From Maea johnstoni (taxonomy: Eukaryota; Annelida; Polychaeta; Spionida; Magelonidae): a stretch of 64,000 bases of DNA. Each line of letters opens with the position of its first letter. Position 1 is the stretch's first letter. Position numbers and translations under genes: made by a program. The notes under the pieces were generated by a model. It saw nothing but the letters and a program-made list of their open reading frames with translations. It searched no databases and was not told the origin of the DNA. Below are positions 15,597 through 27,592 of the stretch, in pieces. The stretch lies in NCBI GenBank assembly GCA_963942565.1, contig OZ012698.1, positions 29,953,727-30,017,726 on the forward strand, read 5' to 3'.

Positions 15597-17695
15597 CTGA
15601 ACGGGTTAGTGTGGGGAGGAAATGTGGGATTATAGACAAACTGAGCTGGTACAGCAGAAATACACACTTAAGAAATCATATTGTGACAAAGATCACGCTC
15701 GCCTGTAACTAAATACCCTATAAACTCCTCTCAGGGGAATTGTAAAATACCCTCTCGCCAACCCCCCGTCCTGTCAAAAGATCATCTCATAAAAATGATG
15801 TCTGGATGCATATACTTTTGAAAATAACCAGAGAATGATTCCCAAAATATTTCACAGAAAAAAAGTAAGTTGTATTGCTTGCATAGAGGAGAGCATTTTT
15901 TGTTCAAAAATGATACTTTCCATGCATAAATTACAATTTCTAGGAAAATATTTAGAAAAAGATCATTTCCCAAATGGCATATATAAGATGAATACAAAAG
16001 TTCATAATTCAAACCTTTTTAAAGTATTTACCATCATATTCTAGTCCAAGGTATCTTATTTATTAGTTTAAGAAATGTTCATCAGTACCCAACCATTAGC
16101 TTACTCCCTTTCTAAAATTAGGCGATTTTAAACATTTTAACCCGAGTCATTCTCATATGTACTAGAGCTCCAGACAATAATCTTTAAGAGGAACTAATAT
16201 TATGGATTTCCATTCTGAGAACTGTTAGTGTTATTTCTGCTATACCAGCTATTCATAACACAATGTGGGAGGGATTACTATTGGTGATGCTAGATAATTA
16301 TGGGTTGTCTCAGTGTTCAAAATGAGGAGAAAATTGTGAAATCATATGAAATTTAGTATTTTTTCAAGATGAAAATCTGAATACTTTTTGTTCAAATAGT
16401 TTTATTTCATCAAAAATCAGAAAATTATATTATATTTAAGTACACCCAGATTTTACAAGTGTTTCAACGAATTCAAAATGTGCATTGGTCTTGGAATACA
16501 TTTTAAAAATATTCATTTTTCTTTCTTGTAAATTTGAGTTTCTTATCTAAACCATATGATTTCCCATTAATAATGGGGATAAAAACATCATGGGAACTAC
16601 AGTTATTTCAATCTCAGAAAAATATAGGGAGAATAAAACTAAAAACTAAAAATTGTCAGACAAAACAAACAGACAAACACCAAGGTTGTAAGACAAAGAA
16701 ACAGCCAATCAAAAAACAGCAATCAGATGGAATATCCAATCAGATTGCAGCTTTCAATGATTGACACTACTAGAAAAGACAGGACAGCCAATCAAACACC
16801 AGCATGCTAATGAAGTCACATGACCAAATAAAGTAACATGCAAATCATGTGAAATTCAGTTACAATGAAAAATATAAGTGAAATGAATACACACACCACA
16901 TATTTCACACCCATAATTCACCATTCTTTTTTCTTTTTCACCACAATAGAAATTCATTCATACACAGTAAACCACCATAGACATTCATTCAAATTTTACA
17001 GCACACACAAAAAGTGATGAAATGCTGAAACAGAGACTTTCAAAAGCAATTAGAAACTTCATGAAATATCATCAAATACTATAATTAATCATATACAACA
17101 ATTTGTGGAGAAAATCGTAAAAAGACTTAAAGATTCATAATTTATCATGTTTTGCACTGCTTGACTTTCAGATTGTGAAGATCCTCATCTCAATATTACT
17201 GATGATTTCAATCACTATCCAATTCAATCTTATTTGTATTAAATTTTCTACCATTTTGTACTTATTGCATGATTATTGAATCAAATTGCATATGATACAT
17301 AAGAATAGGTTAAATCTAAAATCTGAAATTAATGTTAAAATGACATTTTATCCAGATATGAAAGGGTTTAGGATTATAAGTATATTGGATTGACTTTTAT
17401 TTTTTTAGAAATGTGGTGTGAATATAGTATCTTTATATGTAAATATGATAAAGTTTATTTTTTAGAAATGTGATGTAAATATAGTATCTAAATGGCTAAG
17501 ATATTTAAACAAATCATATGATCTAATTTATGAGAACAAATAAAACAATTTCAGGAGAGTTAAATAAAAAATATTTCTAATATCTATCAAAAAAATTATA
17601 TGATTTAGTTTATCAGAAAAAATAAAGGAATTCCAGCAGCATTATTTGAAAAAGTATTGATTCTCCACAAATGTTGTTGGATTTAAAATTCATAC
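15597..17695. other. Gene-free intron
   Basis: AT-rich intron between exons 11 and 12. I see no repeats with clear ends and no coding signal in it. Confidence 0.6.
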
Positions 17696-17836
17696 CTGTG
17701 AAACCGTAGGCTTGTCCCGCATCTCCTTGCTGCTCTAGACCAAATACCTGGACCGCTTCGGCATCATACACACGTACGCTGAACGGGCTCCCGCTGATAT
17801 GCTGCTCGTGGTACATGATCGAAATCTCCCAGTCCC
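17696..17836 (-). CDS. jbug: Filamin-repeat exon (exon 11)
   Basis: Acceptor TTCGTAG at 17837, donor GTATGAAT at 17695; 141 nt, phase 1 in and phase 1 out. It encodes GDWEISIMYHEQHISGSPFS, then VRVYDAEAVQVFGLEQ and GDAGQAYGFTG. This completes the repeat begun in exons 9 and 10 (the W-x-I-x-I-x-Y strand and the G-S-P-F-S-V-x-V motif) and opens the next with the VQVFGL/GxAGxxYGFTV linker. The acceptor side of this exon is the template for a run of intronic copies at 17880-18370. Confidence 0.95.
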
Positions 17837-17879
17837 CTACGAACATAAAAAAGGGTGTAAAAATAAAGGGTAAAATACA

Positions 17880-18370
17880 CAATCAAACATATGGACCGCC
17901 TCTGCATCATACACAAAGCTTAGGTAGAATTAAAGCTTAAAATACATAATTGAAATCTCCCAGTCCCCTAGAAAATAAAAAAGGGTGTAAAAATAAAGGG
18001 TAAAATACACAATGAAACACATGGACCGCCTCTGCATCGTACACAAAGCTTAAATGATCAAAATCTCCCAGTCCCCCAGAAACATGAAAAGGGGATAAAA
18101 TAAAGGGTGAAACATAATCAAACACCTGGATCGCCACCGCGTCGTACTAACACACGCTGAACGGGCTCCCGCTGATATGCTGCTCATAGTACATGATCGA
18201 AATCTCCCAGTCCCCTAGGAACATAAAAAAGGGAGTAAAATAAAGGGCAAAATTCATGATCAATATGTGACCAAACACCTGGACATCTTCAGCATTGAAA
18301 ACATGTGCTTTAAAAGGGCTCCAGTGCTGCTTGTGGTACATAATCAAAATCTCCCAGTCCCCTAGGAACA
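17880..18370 (-). pseudogene. Four tandem partial copies of exon 11
   Basis: Directly upstream of exon 11 (gene orientation), the acceptor region plus the first 80-100 nt of the exon recurs four times, with acceptor positions at about 17968, 18078, 18215 and 18362. The copy at 18214 is closest to the exon (DWEISIMYYEQHISGSPFSV) but then hits a stop after a small length change. The outermost copy at 18361 stays open and reads DWEILIMYHKQHWSPF and VFNAEDVQVFG. The copy at about 18077 has lost its AG. None keeps the exon 11 donor. Units are about 110-145 bp and include a shared intronic AAAGGGTAAAAT tail. Confidence 0.85.
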
Positions 18371-18420
18371 GAAAAAGGGGGTAGGATGAAGGTTAGAATA
18401 CATAATCAAATTCAAGGGGG

Positions 18421-18660
18421 GGCCTGCCCTGATGGCCGAGTGGTCTAGGTGTTGCAACTGACTGCTAGCTGTCTCTAAACCACTGCCCGGGTCAAATACC
18501 AGCCTGAGCATGTGAGAGAGTTGCCAGTAACTTAGAGTTAGGGGACAATTTTTACCAAGTACTCCACTTTCCTCCACAACCCACAACTAGCTAGTCACAA
18601 ATTAGCCTAAATATGGCAAAAGTGACAAGAATTCAAATTTGCCTCATCAATGAAACAATA
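18421..18660 (+). mobile_element. tRNA-derived SINE remnant
   Basis: Begins with a tRNA-like head: an A-box-like GATGGCCGAGTGGTCTAGGT, then a B-box-like GGGTCAAATACC about 55 bases later. This is followed by a body (GAGAGTTGCCAGTAACTTAG, then CACTTTCCTCC and ACTAGCTAGTC) that recurs at 26690-26830 and in part at 44338-44460. It lacks a clean tRNA fold, so it is not a tRNA gene. Confidence 0.6.
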
Positions 18661-19120
18661 AAAATGAATAAAGTAAAAGAAACAAGTAGCCAGAAACAGT
18701 TTGAGTAGGCGATATGTACCTGACAAAATATTACAAAATCAGCATCACCACAAAACTAAAGATTTCATCAAAGTTCTTATTTCCATTATATGGTGTTTTG
18801 CAAGAATCCTATAAAGAACTTAGAAGTGCTGTCACCTAGTGGTAGTCTTTCTAACTAAAGTGCCATAATAGTATTAATAAGGAAAGTTTTATCATAGACT
18901 TCATCAAGAACCTGAAACCAGAAGATATGGAGTTTGCTTGTGTGCCTTACATTTCACCCACAGACCGAGCAACATGACCTGACATCTAGTGGACAAATCA
19001 AGAACTAGAAAGAAATCCTCAGTGTAGCACTGAACATTGCTCAACAATGCATAAGTTGACAAATGCCTACTCCTCAAATCATCTGTGCACCACAAATGTG
19101 ATTTTTACCTTTTAATGCAA

Positions 19121-19350
19121 TTAACCCATTCATGCCTGAATATCAAATAAACTAATCTCATCTGGACCTTTCATACTTTTGCAAAGTAACTTCGAAATTA
19201 AGCATAAATGGGCAAAATATTTGAAGAAGAGTTGTAGATAGAGTTCTGATGGACAATACTCCTTCAAATACTTTCTAAATATTGCTTTTGTCAAAGAGTT
19301 ATCATCAAAATTCTCAGGCGGTTTTGGCCAATGTGGGCATGAATGGGTTT
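19121..19350. mobile_element. TTAA-type MITE, family B
   Basis: TTAA at 19121 then CCCATTCATGCCTGAA; ends GGGCATGAATGGG, with TTTA in place of the second TTAA. Confidence 0.8.
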
Positions 19351-19876
19351 AGTGTGAACATCAAGAATTGGAATGAAAATTATGATGCAGAACTATTGGT
19401 GTTGTTTGTGATAACAAAAGTTGACAAATAACCATCTCATAAAAAACAGTGCATCAAATTAAAATGCCACCTGGTGGTCACATTACAACCTAAAACAAAA
19501 TCCCTAATTATTTCAGATCTGTAAGCGTCACATCTCTATTAAAAGTGATATTACAAATCTTATTCACTCTTACACAATATATGTGCATCACAAACATATC
19601 ATTCCACTTGATAACCTATATTGTCAAAAAATGAAGGCAAAACAGGAACCAAAGTTACACAGAAAGTGATCGTAAGAGTATGTCACATGAGGAGAAACCA
19701 ACAGGGGAACTAAGGCTTGGGGAACTACTTTTTTGTGCGCCACTTTACAATTCTGATATTCATACTCACTATAGACCAACTGTCCTGTTGATCCGCAACC
19801 AGCCGCAGAGAATGTGTGAATGTTTCATACATGGTTAAAATCCAGAGGAACGCTAACCCTGTTTTTATTTGTTTCT

Positions 19877-20107
19877 TTAACTCATTAATGCTCACAGCGG
19901 CCAAAAGCGGCCCCACAATTTTAATGATATTTTGCAGTCAAAAGCATAGTCAGGCAAATTTTCGATGGAGAAATGTCAATCAGAACATCACTTTCAACTC
20001 TCCTTCAAATATTTTGTACAACCGTTCTCAATTTCAAAGTTATTGTCAAAAGTATCATAGATCAAGAAGACAATTTCTGGAGGATCTCTTAAGTATTAAT
20101 GGGTTAA
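19877..20107. mobile_element. TTAA-type MITE, family B, CTCATTAATG subtype
   Basis: TTAA at both ends (19877-19880 and 20104-20107). The left end has the subtype sequence CTCATTAATGCTCACAGCGG, and the right end reads AGTATTAATGGG. Confidence 0.85.
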
Positions 20108-20138
20108 AATGTAAGGGGAACCTCAAGTGATTCTTGTC

Positions 20139-20371
20139 TTAACCAATTCATGCCCAAAGCGGCCAAAAGCAGCCTGACAATTTTGATAAAATCTTACTGG
20201 TGAAAGCATAGTGGGAAATATATTTGAATGAGATATATAGGGTATAACACAAATAACACTTCTCCTTCAAATACTTTGTAAAATCATTTTTGATTCTAAA
20301 GTTGTGGTCAAAAGCATCATCGTTCAAAACAACAATTTCTACAGGAACTAACTTGAGCAAAAATGGGTTAA
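20139..20371. mobile_element. TTAA-type MITE, family B, GCGGCC subtype
   Basis: TTAA at both ends; CCAATTCATGCCCAAAGCGG on the left, CAAAAATGGG on the right. It lies 31 bp from the previous copy. Confidence 0.85.
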
Positions 20372-20929
20372 AAAGTCAATTATGTTTCAGATGTGCCAAT
20401 ATAAAATTGTTGATTTTTGTGAGAAGTCAGACCTTTTCAAAGATACCACCTGTAAAAATAGACCACCTGTTAAATAGAACATATGTTATGTATGCCATCC
20501 ATTAAAAGAGGCCAACAGCTTATAAAGACAGTTAAAAAAAAACACAGGTGAGAAAACATTAAATCTGGCATGTTTGTAAAGAAAAATAAATGTTTTCAAA
20601 GTCCATTTCTGAGCAAACCTACCAGTTTTCTCCCTTAGTATGTTTCATTTTTCAAAGCGGGAAAACAACATACATATCTATTATACAATCCACAGGAATG
20701 CATTTAACAATGGTCATCTCTGAGGAAAATAAACAAAAAAATGTTTCATTTTTTAAGGAAATCAATAAGTAGTTATACCATTTCAATAGGAGAATCAAAA
20801 CACTAATAAAACCCATTTGTCTTGGATATCCCCCCTCCACCCTCTCAAAAAAAAAAATGTACTTTGAACTCAACCAAAAAAATACTTTTGGAATATATAG
20901 ATGATATTTGATGGAGAAATATTACTTAC

Positions 20930-21059
20930 CAACTTCATGAGGTCTGAAGTTTGCTGTGAAGAGGCCGTCCACATCGTTAACGGGGAGCATCTGTAGGTCC
21001 CCACTCGGGGAGCGGGCCTGCACACGGATATCATCCAACGCATCCGACGCAGCGTTAAT
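20930..21059 (-). CDS. jbug: Filamin-repeat exon (exon 10)
   Basis: Acceptor TATTTTCAG at 21060, donor GTAAGT at 20929-20924. It is 130 nt, enters in phase 0 and leaves in phase 1. It encodes INAASDALDDIRVQARSPSG, then DLQMLPVNDVDGLFTANFRP and HEVG. It continues the filamin Ig repeat opened in exon 9 (RSPSG..., G-L-F-x-A-x-F-x-P-x-E-V-G) and is completed by exon 11. Confidence 0.95.
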
Positions 21060-21120
21060 CTGAAAATACAACACAAAACAATGAAAGCCTATGATGCTAA
21101 AAACAAACAGTATATAAAAA

Positions 21121-21190
21121 TAAACATCTGAAACAGCATTGATCTCAAAAAATAGGAAAAACAACAACACTAAAAGTATATGATGCTATA
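21121..21190 (-). pseudogene. Partial tandem copy of the exon 10 acceptor edge
   Basis: CATCTGAAACAGCATTGATC at 21125 aligns with exon 10 positions 21041-21060, followed by the same A-rich intron and TATGATGCT-AAACAAA (offset 84-89 bp). It carries only the first 18 or so exon bases and a degraded acceptor. Confidence 0.75.
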
Positions 21191-21232
21191 AACAAATCGT
21201 CAGAAGAATGGTTTCTGCTTGGGCTTTGTATA

Positions 21233-21355
<123 letters not shown>

Positions 21356-21466
21356 AAAATATATATAAATTCATATATAATAGATATAAAGTATTAATCA
21401 TCTGTCAGGATACAAAAACTCTTGGGAAGCAATGGGTCAATAAAAGTATTGGTCACATGACCTCAC

Positions 21467-22006
21467 CTTGAAGATCTGGAACCATTCAGGTTTCATCTCA
21501 ACGTAGTAGCTACATTTTTTGCCGATGACGATTGTCTTTCTTGATCGGCATCTCCCCTTTCCAGGCCACGGCCCTGTGACGTTCGCATCGTACGTCAAAA
21601 AATTCAGAAACTTGGCCTTATCGATAGCATCTATTGCATTAAGTGTGGCTGCTTTGGTGGTATTGACACCCTCCGTACCAGCACCCCCTGTACCCATACC
21701 GATACAGGTACCCCTACCTGCACTGCTACTAATATAAGCACCAGTACCCATACTGGTATCCATACCCATGTCTGTTTTTGATGAGTAGAAGGTATTAGTA
21801 CTTTTTAACAAGTCATCATTTTTATTTCCAGCTGGCTCGTACAAGACCAAGTATTCGGGTATTTCAGTATTTACACCATCTGCTTCATCAGGGTTCGATT
21901 CGGGGTGGAAAGAACCTAAAGGTATAACAGTATGGTTCAATTTGATTGGTGGTTTTCCCTGGTACATGAATCCACTGACACTGTTGATTCCTTCGTAGGT
22001 TTGCAT
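21467..22006 (-). CDS. jbug: Filamin-like exon 9, probable alternative first exon
   Basis: The exon ends at a clear donor (AAG then GTGAGG, 21466-21461) in phase 0. Its last third encodes DANVTGPWPGKG, RKTIVIGKKCSYYVEMKPEW and FQIFK, the opening strands of the filamin repeat that exons 10 and 11 complete. Upstream is a non-homologous Gly/Thr/Ser-rich stretch (MGMDTSMGTGAYISS). The frame is open back to a stop at about 22067. The first in-frame ATG is at 22006 (MQTYEGINSVSGFMYQG), and I see no convincing acceptor inside the frame. I therefore favour an alternative first exon giving a form without CH domains. Exon 8 also ends in phase 0, so an internal acceptor joining them cannot be excluded. 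Confidence 0.75.
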
Positions 22007-22411
22007 TCTGTAAATTCTTCCCTCGTAAGATTTCACCCAAAAACTATTCACAGCTCCATTTTGTCATCATTTCCTGTATTGCTTCCTCTGAAAAGATTTC
22101 ATTCTCTTGAATATCTACTGAATTTTGATATCAGATGAAAAACCTGATTCAATTTTTTATAATTTTTTATGAAATTTCAAATTCCTTCTTTGCTGCTGGC
22201 ATTGATAGATTTTTAAACCACTCACTGAATGTCACACCTAGCAAAAACATGTGATTACAAATAAGTAACATAAATCGCGTACTGCCTGACAAAAACATAG
22301 TTCAAATAAAAATATAGCGCTACAAAATTCATGATTAATACAAATAAGCAACAATTGTATTCAGATGTAGTGTGTTTGTCTTATTTTAATAACATATTTT
22401 TTTGAGTTTCT

Positions 22412-22644
22412 TGAAACCATTTGTGCCTGAAGATCTTTCTGATGAGACTCGTGTCATCTGGACCTGTCATACTTTTGAAAATAACTTTGGAATGAAGCAT
22501 AAATTCGCAAAATATTTGAAGGAGAATTGTGGGTTGAATTCCAAATAACATTTCTACTTCAAACATTTTCCTAATTATGCATTTGTCAGGAAGATATCAG
22601 CAAAAATATCAGGTGGGTTGGCTGCAGCAGACTGAATGGGTTAA
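22412..22644. mobile_element. TTAA-type MITE, family B
   Basis: Left end ACCATTTGTGCCTGA is decayed; right end ACTGAATGGG plus TTAA (22641-22644) is intact. The body is collinear with 19121-19350. Confidence 0.75.
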
Positions 22645-22708
22645 ATATGTCACTGACTTACTTTTTCGTTCATGTAAATGTCCCGTTTCGTTTTCTCTCC
22701 AATGCAAT

Positions 22709-22921
22709 TTAACCCTTCTGATGCTGAGGCTACTTTCGTCCAATTAAAGCACAAGGACACAAAGATTTGAGAAAACCATCTAAACCCTGTCATGTTGGTA
22801 TTCATTGGATAGCTCTCGCTTAGTATTCTCATATGAGTACCCATTTGTGAGGGTTTCAATCATTTTTCAGACATTTTGGACCATTTTGCATTGGCCAAAT
22901 TAACCACCAGTAGCACATATA
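22709..22921. mobile_element. TTAA-type MITE, family A
   Basis: TTAA (22709-22712) followed by CCCTTCTGATGCTGAGGCTA. The right terminus is worn (CACCAGTAGCACATA). Confidence 0.75.
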
Positions 22922-24445
22922 GGCAAATATAGACAGTTCTCTATCTCTTTCACATTCAAACAACTAATCAGAGTTGTACACCAACGCATAGCCTGGTCCT
23001 CAGGCTGTATTAGGCATAATACCCCCTGTGACCACTATATATACTAAGCAGGTTTGATGTCTCTCTCAAACTATAGATGGAAGCGCTGTTTTCATGCGTT
23101 GCAGTTATGTGTGTATGTGATACAGACTAGAGCTCAAGTGTCTCCCCCTTGTGGATTTATTCAAAACTAAACCTATAGTGAAATCAACTCAGGTCAGATC
23201 AGTGAAAGAGCCAGATATCACAGACTTGTCGCAAGTCTAACCAACTCACAGATCTGCCCCTGTGGAGGTCAAGTAGCTAACATTCCTGTCCCCCTCTTAG
23301 TTGTTACACGCCATGGTCTGAGGATGATTCAATTAACCGTCCCTGCCTTATCTATTCCATCTTTCTACAACAACCACCAATGCCAGCATGATCATCATCA
23401 GATTTATGGCAAGGTCATTAACACTTACTATGGCTACTTCATCTGCACTCAGGACTCCTACCCAGCAAGGTTTCAGGCCATCATCTGACAACCAAATATA
23501 CAAGAATATTACGCCAGAAATACATATAATATATATGCATATAACACATATATACCATATGACCTGCACTCAGGACTCCCATACATAATGAAGCTGGGAA
23601 TACCCCAAAATTTGTAATGTGATACTAGGAAAATGTCTGGAATTTCTTAGAATTCTCATGTGTATTTGGTAAGTGCTCCCCAATCATGTAGGAGTCAGAG
23701 CATTATTTGACTCAGTCAAAAATAATATACATACCAGGACATCTAAGTGTCTTGGATTGAAATACTCCCACAATTAATACCACTTCACTCCGGTCCAAAC
23801 CTTACACTTTACTTACCCACAGTTTATCAGTTATGAATAGAATGGCAAGACTAGTCACTAGATCACTAGATGAAAATACCTATCATGCTTCAACTCTATG
23901 GGCCTTCCTCTCAGATCTAATACCCTACGTTTTACCTACCCACAGTTTATCAGACTTGAAGCAAGAGCACATATCGTAAGTCCTTCCGTAAAATATCCAC
24001 CGCTAATTGCCGTCCTCAACTGAGACTATGGAACTGAGCAGAAAATACAACTTTCTACTAGTACCCAGAAATGTCACCATGGGAACTGTTGCCATGACAA
24101 CCAGTGGCTATCACCCATGAATGCACAAAATGACCAAGAAATGATTTTCATTGTCAAAAAATATCAAAATCAAATAGAATTATTAACTGAAAAAATGGTA
24201 TTGATGATCAAAACAGTTTTTCTGATGAATTCAAGAGTATGTTCATGTTTTTATGTGAAGGAATGCACTTGGCATCGAGGAGATTAATTGAGGAATCAAT
24301 GATGCGATGCGGATGGCCATTCATCATTCTTCACCTGCATTATAACAATGAGAGAGATCGATACCTGAAGCAGTGAAATTCAGGTGAGTGAGAATTGATG
24401 GCTGATTTATGTTGAGCTAATCAAAACTACTTTGCCCTTGACTGA

Positions 24446-24675
24446 TTAACCCATTAATGCCTGTAGCAGCCAAAACCGTCTGACAATTTTGGTCATATCT
24501 CTCTAATGCATGCAATATTTAGAAAATATTTCAAGGAGAGTTGTTCATCAGAACACTATCTACAATTCTCCTTGAAATATATGTCAAATTTATGCTTCAT
24601 TCCAAAGTTATTTTGAATAGTATGACAAGTACAGACGACACTCATCAATTAGATCTCCAGGCATGAATGGGTTAA
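24446..24675. mobile_element. TTAA-type MITE, family B (well kept)
   Basis: TTAA-CCCATTAATGCCTGTAG at the left and GGCATGAATGGG-TTAA at the right, so both target duplications and inverted termini are intact. Confidence 0.88.
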
Positions 24676-24757
24676 CTATTCATGCTTAGGAGTCTCCTTG
24701 GTTTTATTTCTTGTCACTTATTCTGCCATATTAGGGCTAAATCAGGACAAGCAGATG

Positions 24758-24989
24758 TTAACCTGTTAATGTTCACAGCAACCAAAGGCAGCCTGACAAT
24801 TCTGTTGAAATATGTCAAGCTAAAGCATAGTTGGATAAATATTTGGTGAATGAAATGTTAATTGGGATGATACCAACAACTCTCCTTCAAAAATCTAGTG
24901 AAAGCAGTTTGACTTCCAAAGTTATTGTCTAAAGTATTGCAGATCCTGACGACAATATCTAGGTGAAATCTGAGACATAATTAGGTTAA
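24758..24989. mobile_element. TTAA-type MITE, family B, GTTCACAGC subtype
   Basis: TTAA at both ends; left CCTGTTAATGTTCACAGC, right GACATAATTAGG. Confidence 0.8.
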
Positions 24990-25382
24990 CTAATAGTGAG
25001 GGAAACTGGGAATACCTGCTGTAAACCACGCCAAACTGGGCTATGAGTTCTCTTCAGGCCATGATCTTTCTTCTGACACTAAACCCTTACACGCAATTAG
25101 TCTTCTACAAAAAATCTTAAAAAGTGTTATCCATTCTCCCTGATCTTGATAATCATTTCTCCTTCAAATATCTTGATTATTGTTTTTCGTTCATATATCT
25201 CCCTAAGGACATTTATGTAAGAATGCTATACCAAAATAGCCCGCCCTGTTCAGGCTGCTAGTTGAATAAACGGGTAATAAAACCCCTAAGGTAGGGTTTT
25301 TAATTACAACACTTCAGACTATGAGTATTCTTCAGACACTAAACCCCTATATATGCAATTAGTCTCCTACAAAAAAATATCC

Positions 25383-25554
25383 TTAACCCAAATGCATATG
25401 AAAATGACTGATACCCTGGTACATGGGTACTCATCTAAGAGTACTCAGTGAGAGTTATCTAATGAGTACCAACATGAAAGGGTTTAGATGGTTTTCGAAG
25501 ATCTTTGCACCCTTGTGATTTGGATGAAAGTTGCCTAATTATTGGAAGGGTTAA
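25383..25554. mobile_element. TTAA-type MITE, family A (short, reverse)
   Basis: TTAA at both ends. The left portion is deleted relative to 10990-11215; the right end reads ATTGGAAGGG-TTAA. Confidence 0.75.
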
Positions 25555-26201
25555 AGAAAACTATTTGTGAACCATGCATTTTTTTAAAGTATGCACAACA
25601 CAATTAAAGTATTCAGAAATACGAAAAAGCAGTAGTTTTATCTATCAATGCCAGCAGCAAAAGGAAATCCTCCCTTCTGTGTCTCCTCCTAACCTCCTTA
25701 CAACTCCTAACTTTCCCCTTATCTCTTCCTTTCTAGTGGCGGGATAATCCAAATAGCACACACATAATCCTGAGATGATCCTGGTATAATCCTGAGGTGA
25801 TCCTGGTATAATCCCGAGTTAATCCTGAAATATATCATCCAGTATTGCTATTGTTTCTAAAACCTATACATTGTGTTTATTGCACAATATATTGTCCAGT
25901 AGTGTTATAGTTTTTTTTAAATCTTAACAAATGGCACTCAAAAATCTTCAGTGCTTCTTTTGTTTGTAAATTCTAACAAATGATGCACAATATATATTGT
26001 CCTCTGGTTCTATTGTTTGTACATCTTAACAATAGGTAAGTGATATGATATGGTCCTCCCTTCCACACTCCTAGGCACTTGGCTAACTTATGTAAACAAA
26101 CCCTCCCTCCTCTATCTCATGGGTAGCTGGGCAGGCAGGCAACTGCGTAGGGGCAGAATAGACTCACTAACAAGCTGCCCATAAACTATCACTTAAGTAT
26201 C

Positions 26202-26393
26202 TTAACCCTTTTAAAGCTAAGGCTAGTTTCGTCCAAAGTACAAGAATGCAAAGATCGTGTCATGTTGCTATTCATTGAATAGCTCTCGCTGAGTACTCTC
26301 AGGTGAGTACCCATATGTCATGGTTTCAGCCATTTTTAAGGGTTTTTGCATCATTTTATGTATGCCAAATTAGCCACCACCAGCATAGGGGTA
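26202..26393. mobile_element. TTAA-type MITE, family A
   Basis: TTAA-CCCTTTTAAAGCTAAGGC at the left; the right end is CACCAGCATAGGGG. Confidence 0.75.
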
Positions 26394-26689
26394 ATGGATA
26401 ATAAGATAGTTTTGTTCTTATTGCCTTTTCCTTCATCAAATATATTTTTTCATAAATTGTGCAATCAATTTTCAGTCAGAATGCTTAGGAACTCTTGATT
26501 TATGAAAACAACTGTGGAATACAGCATGGATTCATAAGAAGTGTTGAACTTAGTTGAATAGTAATAAACTTTTCCTCTTCAGATTTTTTCTAAGAGTAAT
26601 GAGTAACCAGAGTTCAATTTGAAAAGCCGCATTTGTATGTGTTGATACCTTCGAAAATAACTAGGTTCTAAAGCATAAATTTGTGAGAA

Positions 26690-26830
26690 AGTTGCCAGTG
26701 AATCGGGGTGAAGCATTGTTTTTTGCCGGGAACTCCAGTTTTCTCCATCAGTTACAACTGGCTAGTCTTGACTTAGCTGCAATATGGCAGAAAAAGTGAC
26801 GAAAATCGAAATTCCAGATTCTATAATTCC
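26690..26830 (+). mobile_element. SINE body fragment
   Basis: GAGAAAGTTGCCAGTGAATC through CCAGTTTTCTCC and CAACTGGCTAGTC matches the post-tRNA body of the SINE at 18505-18640. The tRNA-like head is absent. Confidence 0.55.
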
Positions 26831-27377
26831 TGGTTCCACTTGAGACTGGCATGAGTCTACACCCTGACACACATACCCCTGGTCAGCGAAACAGTAACAT
26901 TCCGTAAGAGCTCATCTGCAGCCGAGCATTGCGCCTATAGGCACCTTATTAACCCACATTATAGTATAGGTAACAACCCCCCTCCCTCTTTCTCCTAGCA
27001 GAATGGCAAATATACAAACATGATACCCAGATCCCTACACCCAAAACAGAAATTGGAAAGAATGATAAAAAGAAAGTGGAAAAATGTTCAGCAAAACCAG
27101 GAATGATAATTAATGATATAAGAAATAGGCGATATCCATTTGGAACTCAGTTTGGGAAGAATGATAAACCATAAATTGAATTTTTTTTCAGCAAAACTAG
27201 GAATGATTATTAATCATAGAAGAAATAAGTTTAAATCATGTTAACAAATTAAAGTAAGAGAAAAAAAAGGTTTCTTTTCAAAAAGTTCCTCCAATACTTC
27301 CATAACAAAAATTGTGATTAAGTGTTCAATATCACAACTTATTTCATCAAAGAATGAAATTTATTCCTATAATATCT

Positions 27378-27592
27378 TATAACCCATCAATGCAAAAAAC
27401 AGCCAAAAGCAGCCGGACAATTTTGAAGAAATATTGCAGGCAAAAATATGATATGGAGAAATGTTCATCAGGACATTACTTACAACTATCCTTTGAATAT
27501 TTTGTAAAAATGTACCTAATTCTAAAATTATAGTCAAAAGAATCAAAGTTCAAGACGACAATTTCTGGTGGAACCCTTCAGCATCTATAGCC
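27378..27592. mobile_element. Decayed family B MITE
   Basis: Left end AACCCATCAATGCAAAAAAC, with the family body (CAGCCGGACAATTTTG, GACGACAATTTCTGG). The right terminus is lost. Confidence 0.6.

Larger units (their letters stand above)
18661..20929. other. Gene-free intron with three MITEs
   Basis: Intron 10. Apart from the three family B MITEs listed separately, it shows no coding signal. Confidence 0.5.

Noticed and set aside
18421-18500. Possible tRNA gene with A- and B-box-like sequences
   Set aside because: Arms do not pair into a cloverleaf and a SINE body follows, so it was kept as a SINE remnant.
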